A stretch of DNA of 64,000 bases from Nitrosospira lacus (GTDB lineage: Bacteria; Pseudomonadota; Gammaproteobacteria; Burkholderiales; Nitrosomonadaceae), in NCBI RefSeq assembly GCF_000355765.4, contig NZ_CP021106.3, positions 2,389,137-2,453,136 of the forward strand, in the 5' to 3' direction. The position numbers and the translations under genes are program-made. The notes beneath the pieces are model-generated. The model was not told the DNA's origin. It made no database searches and saw only the letters and a list, made by a program, of their open reading frames with translations. Shown here piece after piece: positions 10,201-16,833 of this stretch. Within the stretch, counting starts at the first letter, position 1. Every line of letters begins with the position of its first letter.

Positions 10201-10596
10201 CACCGCATTGGTCAGCTTGCCCGTCGTCTGATCGAGCACAAATTTGTCGCAATAAATCGTCTGATTGGTCGACGGCCGGAATACATAAATAAATTCCGCA
10301 TCTGACATCACATCAAAACCGGCATCGCTCATCGGCGCTGCCTCACTCATTTTGACAACCAGCAGTCCCCTGCCCAGCGTACAAATTTCTTTTGGAAATT
10401 GCAGATTTCTTGGTTCACTCCAGGACGAGTCGGAATCGACGTTGTCATTCTCCATGACATGCACCGAATACACCATTTGCGGCGCCAGATCGGCCTCAAC
10501 AACTATGGAAAAAGCAATGACGGTGCCGGAATGCGCGATGGTCCTTGAATATTTTATTGGCATATATCTATCCCAAGAAAACGGGTTGATGTTCAT
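4285..10596 (-). CDS. giant LamG/concanavalin-fold repeat protein
   Basis: Predicted 2103 aa. The first 350 residues are unassigned. At least five LamG-like (laminin G/pentraxin fold) units follow, recognised by the pattern T-E-W/A-W..., then DWTHVA or GWSHLA or SWTHVAGVYD, then LYINGQ/LFINGS and a terminal VRLWN/VSLWDRGLS element. The C-terminal 600 residues contain no LamG motif and have a helical KASIEREQKQRES segment and a Ser/Thr-rich beta-type segment. No signal peptide or TM segment is evident at the chosen start; a second ATG at 10562 (MPIKYS) is possible. LamG units bind glycans or proteins, usually outside the cell. It is upstream of and co-oriented with the polyprotein cluster, with 131 bp between this gene and the Cys-rich one, so it may be a binding or export partner. 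Confidence 0.85.
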   Translation of the reverse strand: MNINPFSWDRYMPIKYSRTIAHSGTVIAFSIVVEADLAPQMVYSVHVMENDNVDSDSSWSEPRNLQFPKEICTLGRGLLVVKMSEAAPMSDAGFDVMSDAEFIYVFRPSTNQTIYCDKFVLDQTTGKLTNAVQVRYRRSRKAYLPMDRRDSFGARDMNEVFFVEPTTELDFADGVVPGRFCVTLLPTELAGISKWQMLCQNAQTGKLDSYSIARSQNGGFDLGDSLDPDSGAIIPNASFELVDANGAALSLESGPAICRYDQQEWQLDEYGKINLQKREVRVMVALAVGSARQIAYLDFGLGKDGMLAQVGNKLTVADKAVLQGALNFCPEIAAQVDLPSIATGPTMTFETWLLPSKNPEGACIIAASAASEAVLFTLGLDGGIPYFIGPDGHTVAGTDAISNHDWTHVAAVWDASCTLYINGQAYTTDNGVEGENAEAPASGYRLGGEQGFTGDLAAVRLWNSVRSQEQIWAGMNTIITDQDPDWPHLLGAWQMNEPNDARRFTTVPNQSQAGAANDGVLAGARWVASRVPSTNTGVALAIDPRGLTFLSGMLAYAATDATPSIDEGADSLLHLYYAEKGSQQACAAHFCPVVTRASYLVPWIAADASTPENSESGQLSFVARMAGTAMNNKNTKQVWIKIVKKPKQKCQVTLSSYTGYTEVWPGVPQAVDEFVQVINGQAAQLSNDPAEIDEDQLMYDYTKVTITPGYGQSGPAPAAGTGSSIFVVFIDAEPANGMAALVQETSDTAPPARGRIGAGGRWLPYAPLLGLDMQDLGQYIEIISPNEMVDYQGSLLLDRDMTIEAWLNPLSNEMDNVHTVFVFNKNGKTKEQTVRYILGLNDGRPFAGKGEVINVASEKVPLDQGWSHLAASYRTSFGLQLGGSRYLNAGSDESLNTAEAVTVEAWVRLDALGAEQVVIAKTGTGTDSSWSLAIDSKGKLVFRVNQSTETGTYERAVTSRSALSIGSWTHVAGVYDVAFERQVAIAFDQKSYVKIPQVGTPPKTGVSVMMWLKRTQNSSNTEEVMFSSTDAAASLVFTLSLYKGVPQFTVYVDDGTYSIKDSATLRRDDWVHIAGTYDPVRGIALIIDGVPILPMTGVAERVGSRRTLTSTGVSLLGLQAAKAAQGEAEAAYSVGGIAAQLSFIGTMNEVSLWDRGLSLNEVRQKILQPLASNERGLAGYWKFNDLFGNTVMDLAGTANGSLVTGNFIRIDKGAFAHKLFINGSMEAFERVVDPIAISNSSLTMGSSVFTKYLQGAVSESRLWKVGRMNWQIDYFRTEPLEPNAKGLLANWPFRTGKGGTVFDDKSNNNALIRDGRVDLTDEIMDAMWIQTAFKSGWSFFINGDPINSMPGALPSGDYGSEQANLGAFSLRGSISRFFTGQISQTRIWSTQRTGAQIRGAMFTLLSGKEPGMAAFWAINNGSGQYITDYSGWGNTGIANDDAVWLISTAPAGLEEPALQSTPGDIAKPENLKTAFAPTVGRYGQTQVDARGNLYASLLQTLAIVDQLDASMVLFADFRIGNLILQYIGQAQVEPTLIGYIEGAPPLPAENMKLFPGDPLSYVGASSVLIDETDIKTYSYTASRDRSTVMDMNVRYGFAVEGETSAGIGVQQQILAYGFNAGLALQTDSSVGILGEGLASEELTVTARKFLESRGEWKPNVYQIDAGVGDIHYPNNVGYALVRSGTADLFAMRIEGTGTLVGYTSRPNPDIPEDMNIIMFKLNDQYVKNGTLDGWIGFQPDKSYPNLQVGDQASYFKPLEAYAMKASIEREQKQRESRFENFDAEALGQRANILSPRGTDIADSSQSLVNALIGLRQKAALSVKEWRAQMARRSMVNTYVWTALGGLYAEQQQFMALREESSGGTFSISTKAGFYTEATLSVGPTFSLDAMFGTSITTQSMKTDHDSAMFTLEIDLPGDQRYIGLIEEDPDEDYRYTNKPSPGKVQGYRFMSFYRSPSKQNFEKFSEVIDQNWLYGQGEYAGKYDPDALALRSALHNPNEVWRVLYRVTYVNRTPPSVQDKGQTIAANVQLPDEDSVLSNAVMIAELPTDLNAQNPMARVSIEADELLARLSKNPVWGADLLKKKAEYKEDIMRYMRSYYRIPS

Positions 10597-11409
10597 GAAG
10601 GCAACTCTATTCAGTCGCCACGGGTTCCTTCTTGTACCTGCGTGGATTCGACGAATGCAGGCGATCAGTTAAACCGTGCTGTGAATAATTGCTAAGGCTT
10701 CCAGCGAGACTGCGATAAAGATGGTGATGAGCACGCCTGAACCTATCCCCGAAAAAATGCAGTGTTTAAGGCGTGATCAAGATTAATGTTGCGTGGCAAC
10801 TTGTCCAATACGGTCGAGATCAATTTTCATGACGATGGAAACTAAATGGAAAATGAGTTGAAGGGCTGGCAGCATGACCCTTTCTCATTATTCCTTCTCT
10901 TATTGCCTACTGAAAACGTCGCTATTAGACAGTGAAGTGAAACACTTGAATAGCTGTAAGATGTTACAGGTAAGGATGAGCTTGAATGGTTGGAATCAAC
11001 GGCGGGCGAGCTTCAAACACTTGTCGAATGCGTGAATAACAGGATCGACTCGTCTCCAGCACGATAACTAAGCCCAATGCAGCCTGGGAGTTTATGCAAT
11101 GCCCTGAGTCCAAAATTGAAGGCTAACAGTTGTTCTATTGGCCGAAAAAGCCTTGAAATATGGGCCGGCCAGACGCTTCAGCCGATTTCCTTTAAGTCCG
11201 ACAGGCTGCTAGAGCGAGCTGCCATGCTGGTAATGAAGACCGATTACGTATTGGGTGCAACCTTTCCGAGAGGTCAGGAGGTGAACGGAAACGCTATGTC
11301 GATCCATAGCTTGTACGCTCCCTCCTATACCAGCACTCGATTTCTCACACCGACACTTGCCACACTGAAACAAGGATATCCGAATAGCGGATTTCTGCGG
11401 CGCAAAAAA
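10597..11409. other. intergenic region, no convincing gene
   Basis: About 800 bp without an ORF of normal coding character. A short minus/plus mix of stops interrupts possible protein-like stretches (for example near 10960-11060 on plus), suggesting decayed sequence. A small dispersed repeat lies at 11179-11208. The plus-strand ORF across 11077-11610 runs antisense into the VOC gene and is probably spurious. Confidence 0.5.
11179..11208. repeat. short dispersed repeat, copy 1 (second copy near 48831)
   Basis: The core CCTTTAAGTCCG with flanks GATT and CAG is shared with 48831-48860. In this copy CAGCC and GGCTG can pair around it. The origin is unknown. Confidence 0.5.
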
Positions 11410-11907
11410 CTATCCGGCATATGCCTTCATCAATTCATCAATGTCGAGTTTCTTCATACGGAGCATCGCCTCCATAGCCCTGCCCGACTTTTCCGGGTCG
11501 GGATCACTCATTATTTTTGGCAAAACACTGGGGACAATTTGCCAGGACGCGCCATATTTATCCTTCAGCCAACCGCACTGCTGAGCTTTTTCGTCTCCAC
11601 CCTGGGATAATTTCTCCCAGTAATAGTCGACTTCTTCCTTTGTTTCACAATTGACCTGAAACGAGATGGCCTCGTTGAACTTGAACATGGGGCCGCCGTT
11701 AAGCGCGGTGAAATCCTGTCCATCAAGTTCAAACGCGATGGTCATGACTGATCCCGCTGGTTTTCCGTGTATCTCGCGTCCTGCTTCTCCATAGCGGGAA
11801 ATGTTCAAAATCCTTGAATTCCGGAAAATGCCGGTATAAAACTTGACCGCTTCTTCAGCCTGACTATCGAACCACAAGCAAGGGGTGATCTTTTGAGTAT
11901 TTGGCAT
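11410..11907 (-). CDS. VOC-family PhnB-like protein (glyoxalase/3-demethylubiquinone fold)
   Basis: Predicted 165 aa from the ATG at 11907, preceded by CGGAG at 9 nt; an upstream in-frame start is rejected for lack of a site. The sequence begins with the typical ITPCLWFDSQAEEAVKFY motif and contains MTIAFELDGQDFTALNGGP and a WLKDKYGASWQIVP segment, the signature of the PhnB-like (3-dmu-9_3-mt) branch of vicinal-oxygen-chelate proteins. These are cytosolic, and most have no proven reaction. It is a single gene, divergent from nothing obvious, and its regulation is not visible. Confidence 0.9.
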   Translation of the reverse strand: MPNTQKITPCLWFDSQAEEAVKFYTGIFRNSRILNISRYGEAGREIHGKPAGSVMTIAFELDGQDFTALNGGPMFKFNEAISFQVNCETKEEVDYYWEKLSQGGDEKAQQCGWLKDKYGASWQIVPSVLPKIMSDPDPEKSGRAMEAMLRMKKLDIDELMKAYAG

Positions 11908-12055
11908 GACGTTTTCTCCGGTTGGGATAATAATAAATATGAATGACCATACCATCGACTAGTCGTTTGCGGAGTGCTGATATCGACACATTGGGGAATT
12001 GAAATTATTTTCACACCTCCCACTACTGCCAGATTCCTTTCGCTTGCGATCACCT

Positions 12056-14614
12056 CTACTGCTCAAGCAATGTCACCACGCCACTTGTACCGTCAACTTC
12101 CACCATGTCCCCGTCCTTGAGTCTATCCAGTATTCCCGGCAAATTGACCACCGCGGGAATGCCGAATTCACGGGCAACGATCGCGCCATGCGACAAATAG
12201 CCGCCGGCCTCCACCACCAGACCGCCCGCAATGAGGAAAAGCGGTGTCCAACCGGGATCAGTGGAGGGAGCGACGAGAATATCGCCTGGCTGCAACCTGT
12301 AACTCTCGGACGGATGGCGAAAAAGACGGGCTTTGCCTCTGGCGCGGCCTGTGCCGGTGGGTATTCCCTGGTAGCGTGATGAATCATTTTCTGGTGCAGC
12401 AGTGATATCTTGCTCCCGCAAGCCCCATGTCAAATACTGGGCTGGATCAATCAGAACATCCGGCGCTATTTCCTGCGACCATTGCTCGAACAGCCTGTTC
12501 CGCTCGGCCACGCGCGCCCTTACACCGGCTGCGGGAATATCGCCGCCTAGTGCCCGCAGTATTTCAGAGAGCATGAGCTGAAAAATGTCCGCTTCCTGCG
12601 CCAGCGCCCCCTGCTCGGCCAAATGGCGCCCGGCAGCCAGCAAGAGCCGGCGTTCCGGTTCCATATAGGCAACCAGCGCGCTGCGTGCGGCTTCACGCTG
12701 GTTGCATTCCTGGCGCGCCGCTTTTGCCAGTCCCTCGATAAACGCCCGTTTCCAGAATGGCACGCCGGCCTTGATCCGCGTCAGGGCTTCCGCCACGGCT
12801 GCCTGCTGGCGAGCCCGCAGAGCCGCTTCATCAACTTCGGCCAGTTGTGCCAGTGACGACAACAAGTATTCCGGCGCTTCCCGCCATCGCGGATTGCGGA
12901 AATAAGTTTCATACAACCCGCGATGGCCGTAATGTTCAAGAAATCTATCGAAAGCATGCTGAAATTCCGGATCTTTCCCGTACTGGCAGAGCTGACGGCT
13001 GCCTAAAGCTCCATGGCTTTCTCGCGACGCGATTTCCCGTGACAAACGTGCCAGAGCCATCAGCTCATAGCCTTGACGTGCCGTTACGCTCGACTCGCCG
13101 CCTGCGAGCAAGGCCGTACCCAGCGCATATCCCTCGCCCGGAAAATATTTGTCCAGCTGCTCGACCAGCATTGACAAACTTCCGCCGCCGGAGCCCTGCA
13201 GAAAGAATAGATCGACCGCGCCCCGCCCTGCTCGAAACTGGCGCAGGATTTCCACCTGCAATCCTGCCGCATCCCCGGGAGGCGTTTGTTTACGCCACTG
13301 GCCCGCCTCAATCATCGCGCGCTCAACGGCTCGCATGCCCCGGCGGCGTTGAGCCGGAGAACGCAGCACATAACGAAGCACCCGGCGTAAACGTGCGAGA
13401 CGATCGCCAAGCCTCGTTGCGGGTACTGCAATTTCCGGTTGATGACCGCCAATCAGCACATTCACCGCCTTGGGAACGACGCCCAGTGCATCAAAACATT
13501 CCCACTGCAACAAGGAAAGCGCCAGATAAAGCCGGCCGTGGAAGAGCCCGGCGCGTTGCGCGCCCGGCAGCAGCGGGTAACCGGCCAGTAGGTAACCCTG
13601 CGTGAGCAGTCCATTGACGAGCTTGCGTGAATTGCTCCAGTCGATCGGCGATAGCGGCTCGGGCACCACCTCGCAGGTATTGCCGCGCGTCCAGTACGCG
13701 GGCTGGGTTTGCAATGGGGTGTAGGTATAATGGGGCCTTGCGGTAACCGGCCGGCCCTGGGTCAGCCAAAATCGGTCGCCATCCCACACCCATTCCAGAT
13801 CGTAGAACGGATGGGTGAAATCCAGTGCCACAGCGGCGTCACGCAGCAACTCGGCCAAATGCAAGGCTTGACTGGAAGAAAGAACAAAAGCTCCGGCTTC
13901 AGCCGCCGGTGTGGGGATCATTGCGGTTCCACCACCCGGCTGGGCGACGGCTTTGGCCGCCTTGCCGCCCATTCGCCGGTGAAGCAATGTCCAGTGATCA
14001 TCGAGTGGATCTTCGGCAAAAACATATTCATCGCCGTCGGTCTTCCCTCCGACCAGCGCCTCGCCCAAGCCCCATTGTGCGTGAATGACCAGCCGGTCGT
14101 CACGGCTGCTAATAGGGTCGCACGTAAAGGCGATGCCGGAAGCAACAGCGGGCAGCAAGGGCATGATAATCACCGCCATGTCCGGCACCGTATCGTCCGT
14201 ACCCAGCCCCAGTTTCTGCCGGTAAGCGATAGCCGCCGAGGACCACAGCGACGCCCAGACCTCAAGAATAGCCGCCTGTACTTGCTCCATGCCGTATACA
14301 TTCAGGCACGAGCGGTAAATGCCGGCGAAAGAAACCTTGGCCGAGTCTTCCCCGGCAGCTGAAGAGCGCACGACCAGCGGCTTATTCAACCAGTCACGGA
14401 CGGCCAGGGCTTCCTGCAATGCGCCCGATAATTCCGGTGGCAGTGCCGCCGCTCCCGTATGTGACGGACACCACCCAGCTGGAATCACCAGCCCCTCCGG
14501 TACCGGCAAACCAAATTGCTTGAGCCGCGCCAATTGCCAGGCTTTGCCCCCCACCGTCACCGCATCGGCGGCCAGAACGCCTTGCCAGTCGAGTATCGCC
14601 GGTTGCGCTGCCAT
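12056..14614 (-). CDS. PEP-utilising phosphotransferase, rifampicin phosphotransferase-like
   Basis: Predicted 852 aa, close to the length of rifampicin phosphotransferases (about 860) and longer than PEP synthase. The N-terminal PEP/pyruvate ATP-grasp domain shows VGGKAWQLA and VVRSSAAGEDS. The middle region is helical and variable. The C-terminal swivelling domain has GGYLSHGAIVAREFGIPAV with the phosphorylated His. The reaction would transfer a phosphate from ATP via this His to an acceptor (an antibiotic in Rph, pyruvate in PpsA). The gene starts 2 nt after the stop of a TetR regulator, so the two form an operon. The middle domain is unlike PpsA, which favours Rph-like drug or metabolite phosphorylation; the substrate is not known. 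Confidence 0.85.
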   Translation of the reverse strand: MAAQPAILDWQGVLAADAVTVGGKAWQLARLKQFGLPVPEGLVIPAGWCPSHTGAAALPPELSGALQEALAVRDWLNKPLVVRSSAAGEDSAKVSFAGIYRSCLNVYGMEQVQAAILEVWASLWSSAAIAYRQKLGLGTDDTVPDMAVIIMPLLPAVASGIAFTCDPISSRDDRLVIHAQWGLGEALVGGKTDGDEYVFAEDPLDDHWTLLHRRMGGKAAKAVAQPGGGTAMIPTPAAEAGAFVLSSSQALHLAELLRDAAVALDFTHPFYDLEWVWDGDRFWLTQGRPVTARPHYTYTPLQTQPAYWTRGNTCEVVPEPLSPIDWSNSRKLVNGLLTQGYLLAGYPLLPGAQRAGLFHGRLYLALSLLQWECFDALGVVPKAVNVLIGGHQPEIAVPATRLGDRLARLRRVLRYVLRSPAQRRRGMRAVERAMIEAGQWRKQTPPGDAAGLQVEILRQFRAGRGAVDLFFLQGSGGGSLSMLVEQLDKYFPGEGYALGTALLAGGESSVTARQGYELMALARLSREIASRESHGALGSRQLCQYGKDPEFQHAFDRFLEHYGHRGLYETYFRNPRWREAPEYLLSSLAQLAEVDEAALRARQQAAVAEALTRIKAGVPFWKRAFIEGLAKAARQECNQREAARSALVAYMEPERRLLLAAGRHLAEQGALAQEADIFQLMLSEILRALGGDIPAAGVRARVAERNRLFEQWSQEIAPDVLIDPAQYLTWGLREQDITAAPENDSSRYQGIPTGTGRARGKARLFRHPSESYRLQPGDILVAPSTDPGWTPLFLIAGGLVVEAGGYLSHGAIVAREFGIPAVVNLPGILDRLKDGDMVEVDGTSGVVTLLEQ

Positions 14615-14616
14615 GA

Positions 14617-15231
14617 TTATGGCCGTGGCCTGAGTCCAAACAGAAAGAGATCAAGCATCCGGGAAAATTCCTCAGTCAATGACAGATCCTCATGCAGCAA
14701 CCAGCGCAGCAGCGCCGCCAAATAAAGAAATTCCAGGTAGACCGCCAGGATGGCTGGCTCACACGCTGCGCAGAACTCTTCGCTTGCCTGTCCTTGCGCG
14801 ATAAAATAGCCGAAAATGCAATCTAGACCGCTACGGGAATCATCATCCCGCCGGCGGGGCTCGCTCAGCCGGAACTGTACGTAAGGCAGCAGGAAGGCAC
14901 GATGCGATTGGGACCATGCGGCGCTGCGTTCCAGAAAAGCCCGTAATTGACCCTCGAAACTCGGCAAGGAAGTAATGTCAGCCAAAACTTCGGGCCATGC
15001 CTTTTCCAGTTCGCGATGGAAGCGGTGGCACAGTAAGGCTTCCTTGGCCGAGAAATGCTTGTACAGTGTCCCCTTGGCGACATCGGCCACGTCGGCAATG
15101 CGCTCCATGGTCACCACCGCGAAACCCTCGCTTTCAAACAATGCCCAAGCCGTATCCGCCAAGTTATCGAGTAACTGCAGGCGCTTACGCTCGCGGCGGC
15201 CGAGCTCAGCGAAATGGTTCTTAATATGCAT
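14617..15231 (-). CDS. TetR/AcrR family transcriptional regulator
   Basis: Predicted 204 aa from the ATG at 15231, with AGGA 6 nt upstream; a GTG at 15258 lies directly against its GGAG and is less likely. The N-terminal HTH shows TMERIADVADVAKGTLYKHFSAKEAL, the classic TetR DNA-binding helix pair; the C-terminal ligand domain is Leu/Arg rich. It is the first gene of a two-gene operon with the Rph-like enzyme and probably represses it in response to that enzyme's substrate. The upstream AT-rich segment 15260-15320 is the likely promoter/operator; I see no clear palindrome. Confidence 0.9.
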   Translation of the reverse strand: MHIKNHFAELGRRERKRLQLLDNLADTAWALFESEGFAVVTMERIADVADVAKGTLYKHFSAKEALLCHRFHRELEKAWPEVLADITSLPSFEGQLRAFLERSAAWSQSHRAFLLPYVQFRLSEPRRRDDDSRSGLDCIFGYFIAQGQASEEFCAACEPAILAVYLEFLYLAALLRWLLHEDLSLTEEFSRMLDLFLFGLRPRP

Positions 15232-15546
15232 TTTTATTCCTGAGTTCGGTACACCCACCTCCTATTCAGAAATTACCTATCGTGAAAATATAGACTAGGT
15301 GTATAAATATACGATGTTCATTTATTTCTGGCAATAGATGGTTCATATTTTTTGAGATGTAAATCGGCCGCGCACATGGGCAACCCGCTTAAGCTTTCCT
15401 GTAAGCGGTAACGTATACTTCATACATTCGCCATCATGAAAGGCAAGGTCAGAGAACACGCCATGCATACGGAAGAGAGAATTACCCGCCTGCTCCGACG
15501 ATCCTTGAACGCCGGTCTTCATCGCTCCGGTGGATATGACGAGAGT

Positions 15547-16488
15547 ATGAAACAACCTGTTGGTGGCCGCCGTGAACTGGTCATGCTATCCCTGGTCCTC
15601 AAAGTTTTGCGATATGCTTTCCATGGCCTGTTCGCCAGTGCTTTATCTCTTGCGCCAGCATTTGCACAAAGCCCAATTACCATCGAGTTCAAAGGCGGGG
15701 ATCAGGCTGTCAAGGCACTCTCTTTGAAAGACCTTGCGGCCCTTACGCCAGCGGTCTCGCTCAAGGTTTTTGAAGTACACGAAAATGCGGAACGCATTTA
15801 TCGTGCTTTCCCGGTCCGGCCTGTATTGGATAAGGTATTCGGCAACGAGTGGAAAAAAGCGCAGGAGATCGTATTCACTTCCATCGACGGGTATCAGCCA
15901 AGCGTGCCTGTCGCCAAGTTCCTCGCCCATGACGCCTATTTTGCCTTCGCGCATGAAAACGGCAGACCATTCACGATGACCAACACGCTCCAGAACAACG
16001 AAATCGTGCAACTCGGACCGTTGTACCTGATCTGGGACAATATCAACTCAAAAGAACTGCTTGAATCCGGCGCCTCGGACATGCCCTACCAGATCAAGAG
16101 CATCGAGATTAAGTCCATTGCTCCGTTTCCCAATATGGCTCCCCCGGCAAATGCCTCCGCGGAAGTTCAGCGCGGGTTCACGCATTTTCGCAAGCACTGC
16201 ATGGCATGCCATACAATCAATGGCGAGGGGGGTGGCAAGGCGGTGGAACTCAACTATCCGGTCAGCGTGGTCGAATACATCAAGCCTGAATACCTGAAGC
16301 GCTGGATCGAGAATCCCCAAACCATCCGGTACAACACGACGATGCCGGGACTTGCGAGGGAGATCCCCAACCGGGGAAAGGTCGCGGAAGAACTGATCCT
16401 GTATCTCAAGGTAATGAGTATTGCAAAGCGCGCCCCGGCAAAATCGTCTGAAAATATTTCTGAGCAGCCGGAATCCAGATTTCGATAA
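15547..16488 (+). CDS. periplasmic class I cytochrome c with oxidoreductase-like N-terminal domain
   Basis: Predicted 313 aa from the ATG at 15547 (ATG 15583 is also possible). A signal peptide with a cleavable AFA-QS ends about 40 residues in. The central part has a molybdopterin-oxidoreductase-like segment, without recognised cofactor residues, seen in several beta-proteobacterial cytochromes. The heme-binding CMACH motif is at 16198-16212, and a TTMPGL methionine follows as probable sixth ligand. It would act in periplasmic electron transfer. It is single, divergent from the TetR gene across about 300 bp, and no partner gene is adjacent. Confidence 0.9.
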   Translation: MKQPVGGRRELVMLSLVLKVLRYAFHGLFASALSLAPAFAQSPITIEFKGGDQAVKALSLKDLAALTPAVSLKVFEVHENAERIYRAFPVRPVLDKVFGNEWKKAQEIVFTSIDGYQPSVPVAKFLAHDAYFAFAHENGRPFTMTNTLQNNEIVQLGPLYLIWDNINSKELLESGASDMPYQIKSIEIKSIAPFPNMAPPANASAEVQRGFTHFRKHCMACHTINGEGGGKAVELNYPVSVVEYIKPEYLKRWIENPQTIRYNTTMPGLAREIPNRGKVAEELILYLKVMSIAKRAPAKSSENISEQPESRFR

Positions 16489-16559
16489 CACATCCGGCAA
16501 CACGCGCATTCAAAACGATCCCCGCGAGCCTGGCCACCCGGTTCGCGATGCGGTCAGAT

Positions 16560-16800
16560 CAGGGTTCGACCTTTCCCCTCGATACCACGCCGAACTTCAA
16601 CCCGCTGCTGCCTTCACCGCAGCCGGTAACCTGGCTGGGCCAATCCACAGCAAGCACGTCCTTGGGCATCACGGGCTAGTCGAAGCTGCGGCTCCCCGAG
16701 GTGCCCTCTACATGCTTCTCGATGCCCCACACCAGGTTGGCCATTTCGTCGCTTATCATCGGCACGTACTCAGGGGGCGGAGCCTTCGAACGTGTCCAGT
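16560..16800 (-). pseudogene. decayed coding remnant
   Basis: On the minus strand one frame reads PPPEYVPMISDEMANLVWGIE, then a stop after SRSFD, then further protein-like text (VMPKDVLAVDW...) to another stop. The DEMANLVW block resembles a motif I have seen in large uncharacterised proteins, but I cannot name the family. No intact start or length is present, so it is a remnant at best. The rest of 16489-16833 is empty. Confidence 0.3.
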
Positions 16801-16833
16801 TTCGGACATGAATACAAATACATTCTCCGCAAT

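Noticed and set aside
11077-11610. 177-codon plus-strand ORF
   Set aside because: Runs antisense into the VOC gene and has no protein-like motif; most likely a shadow ORF.
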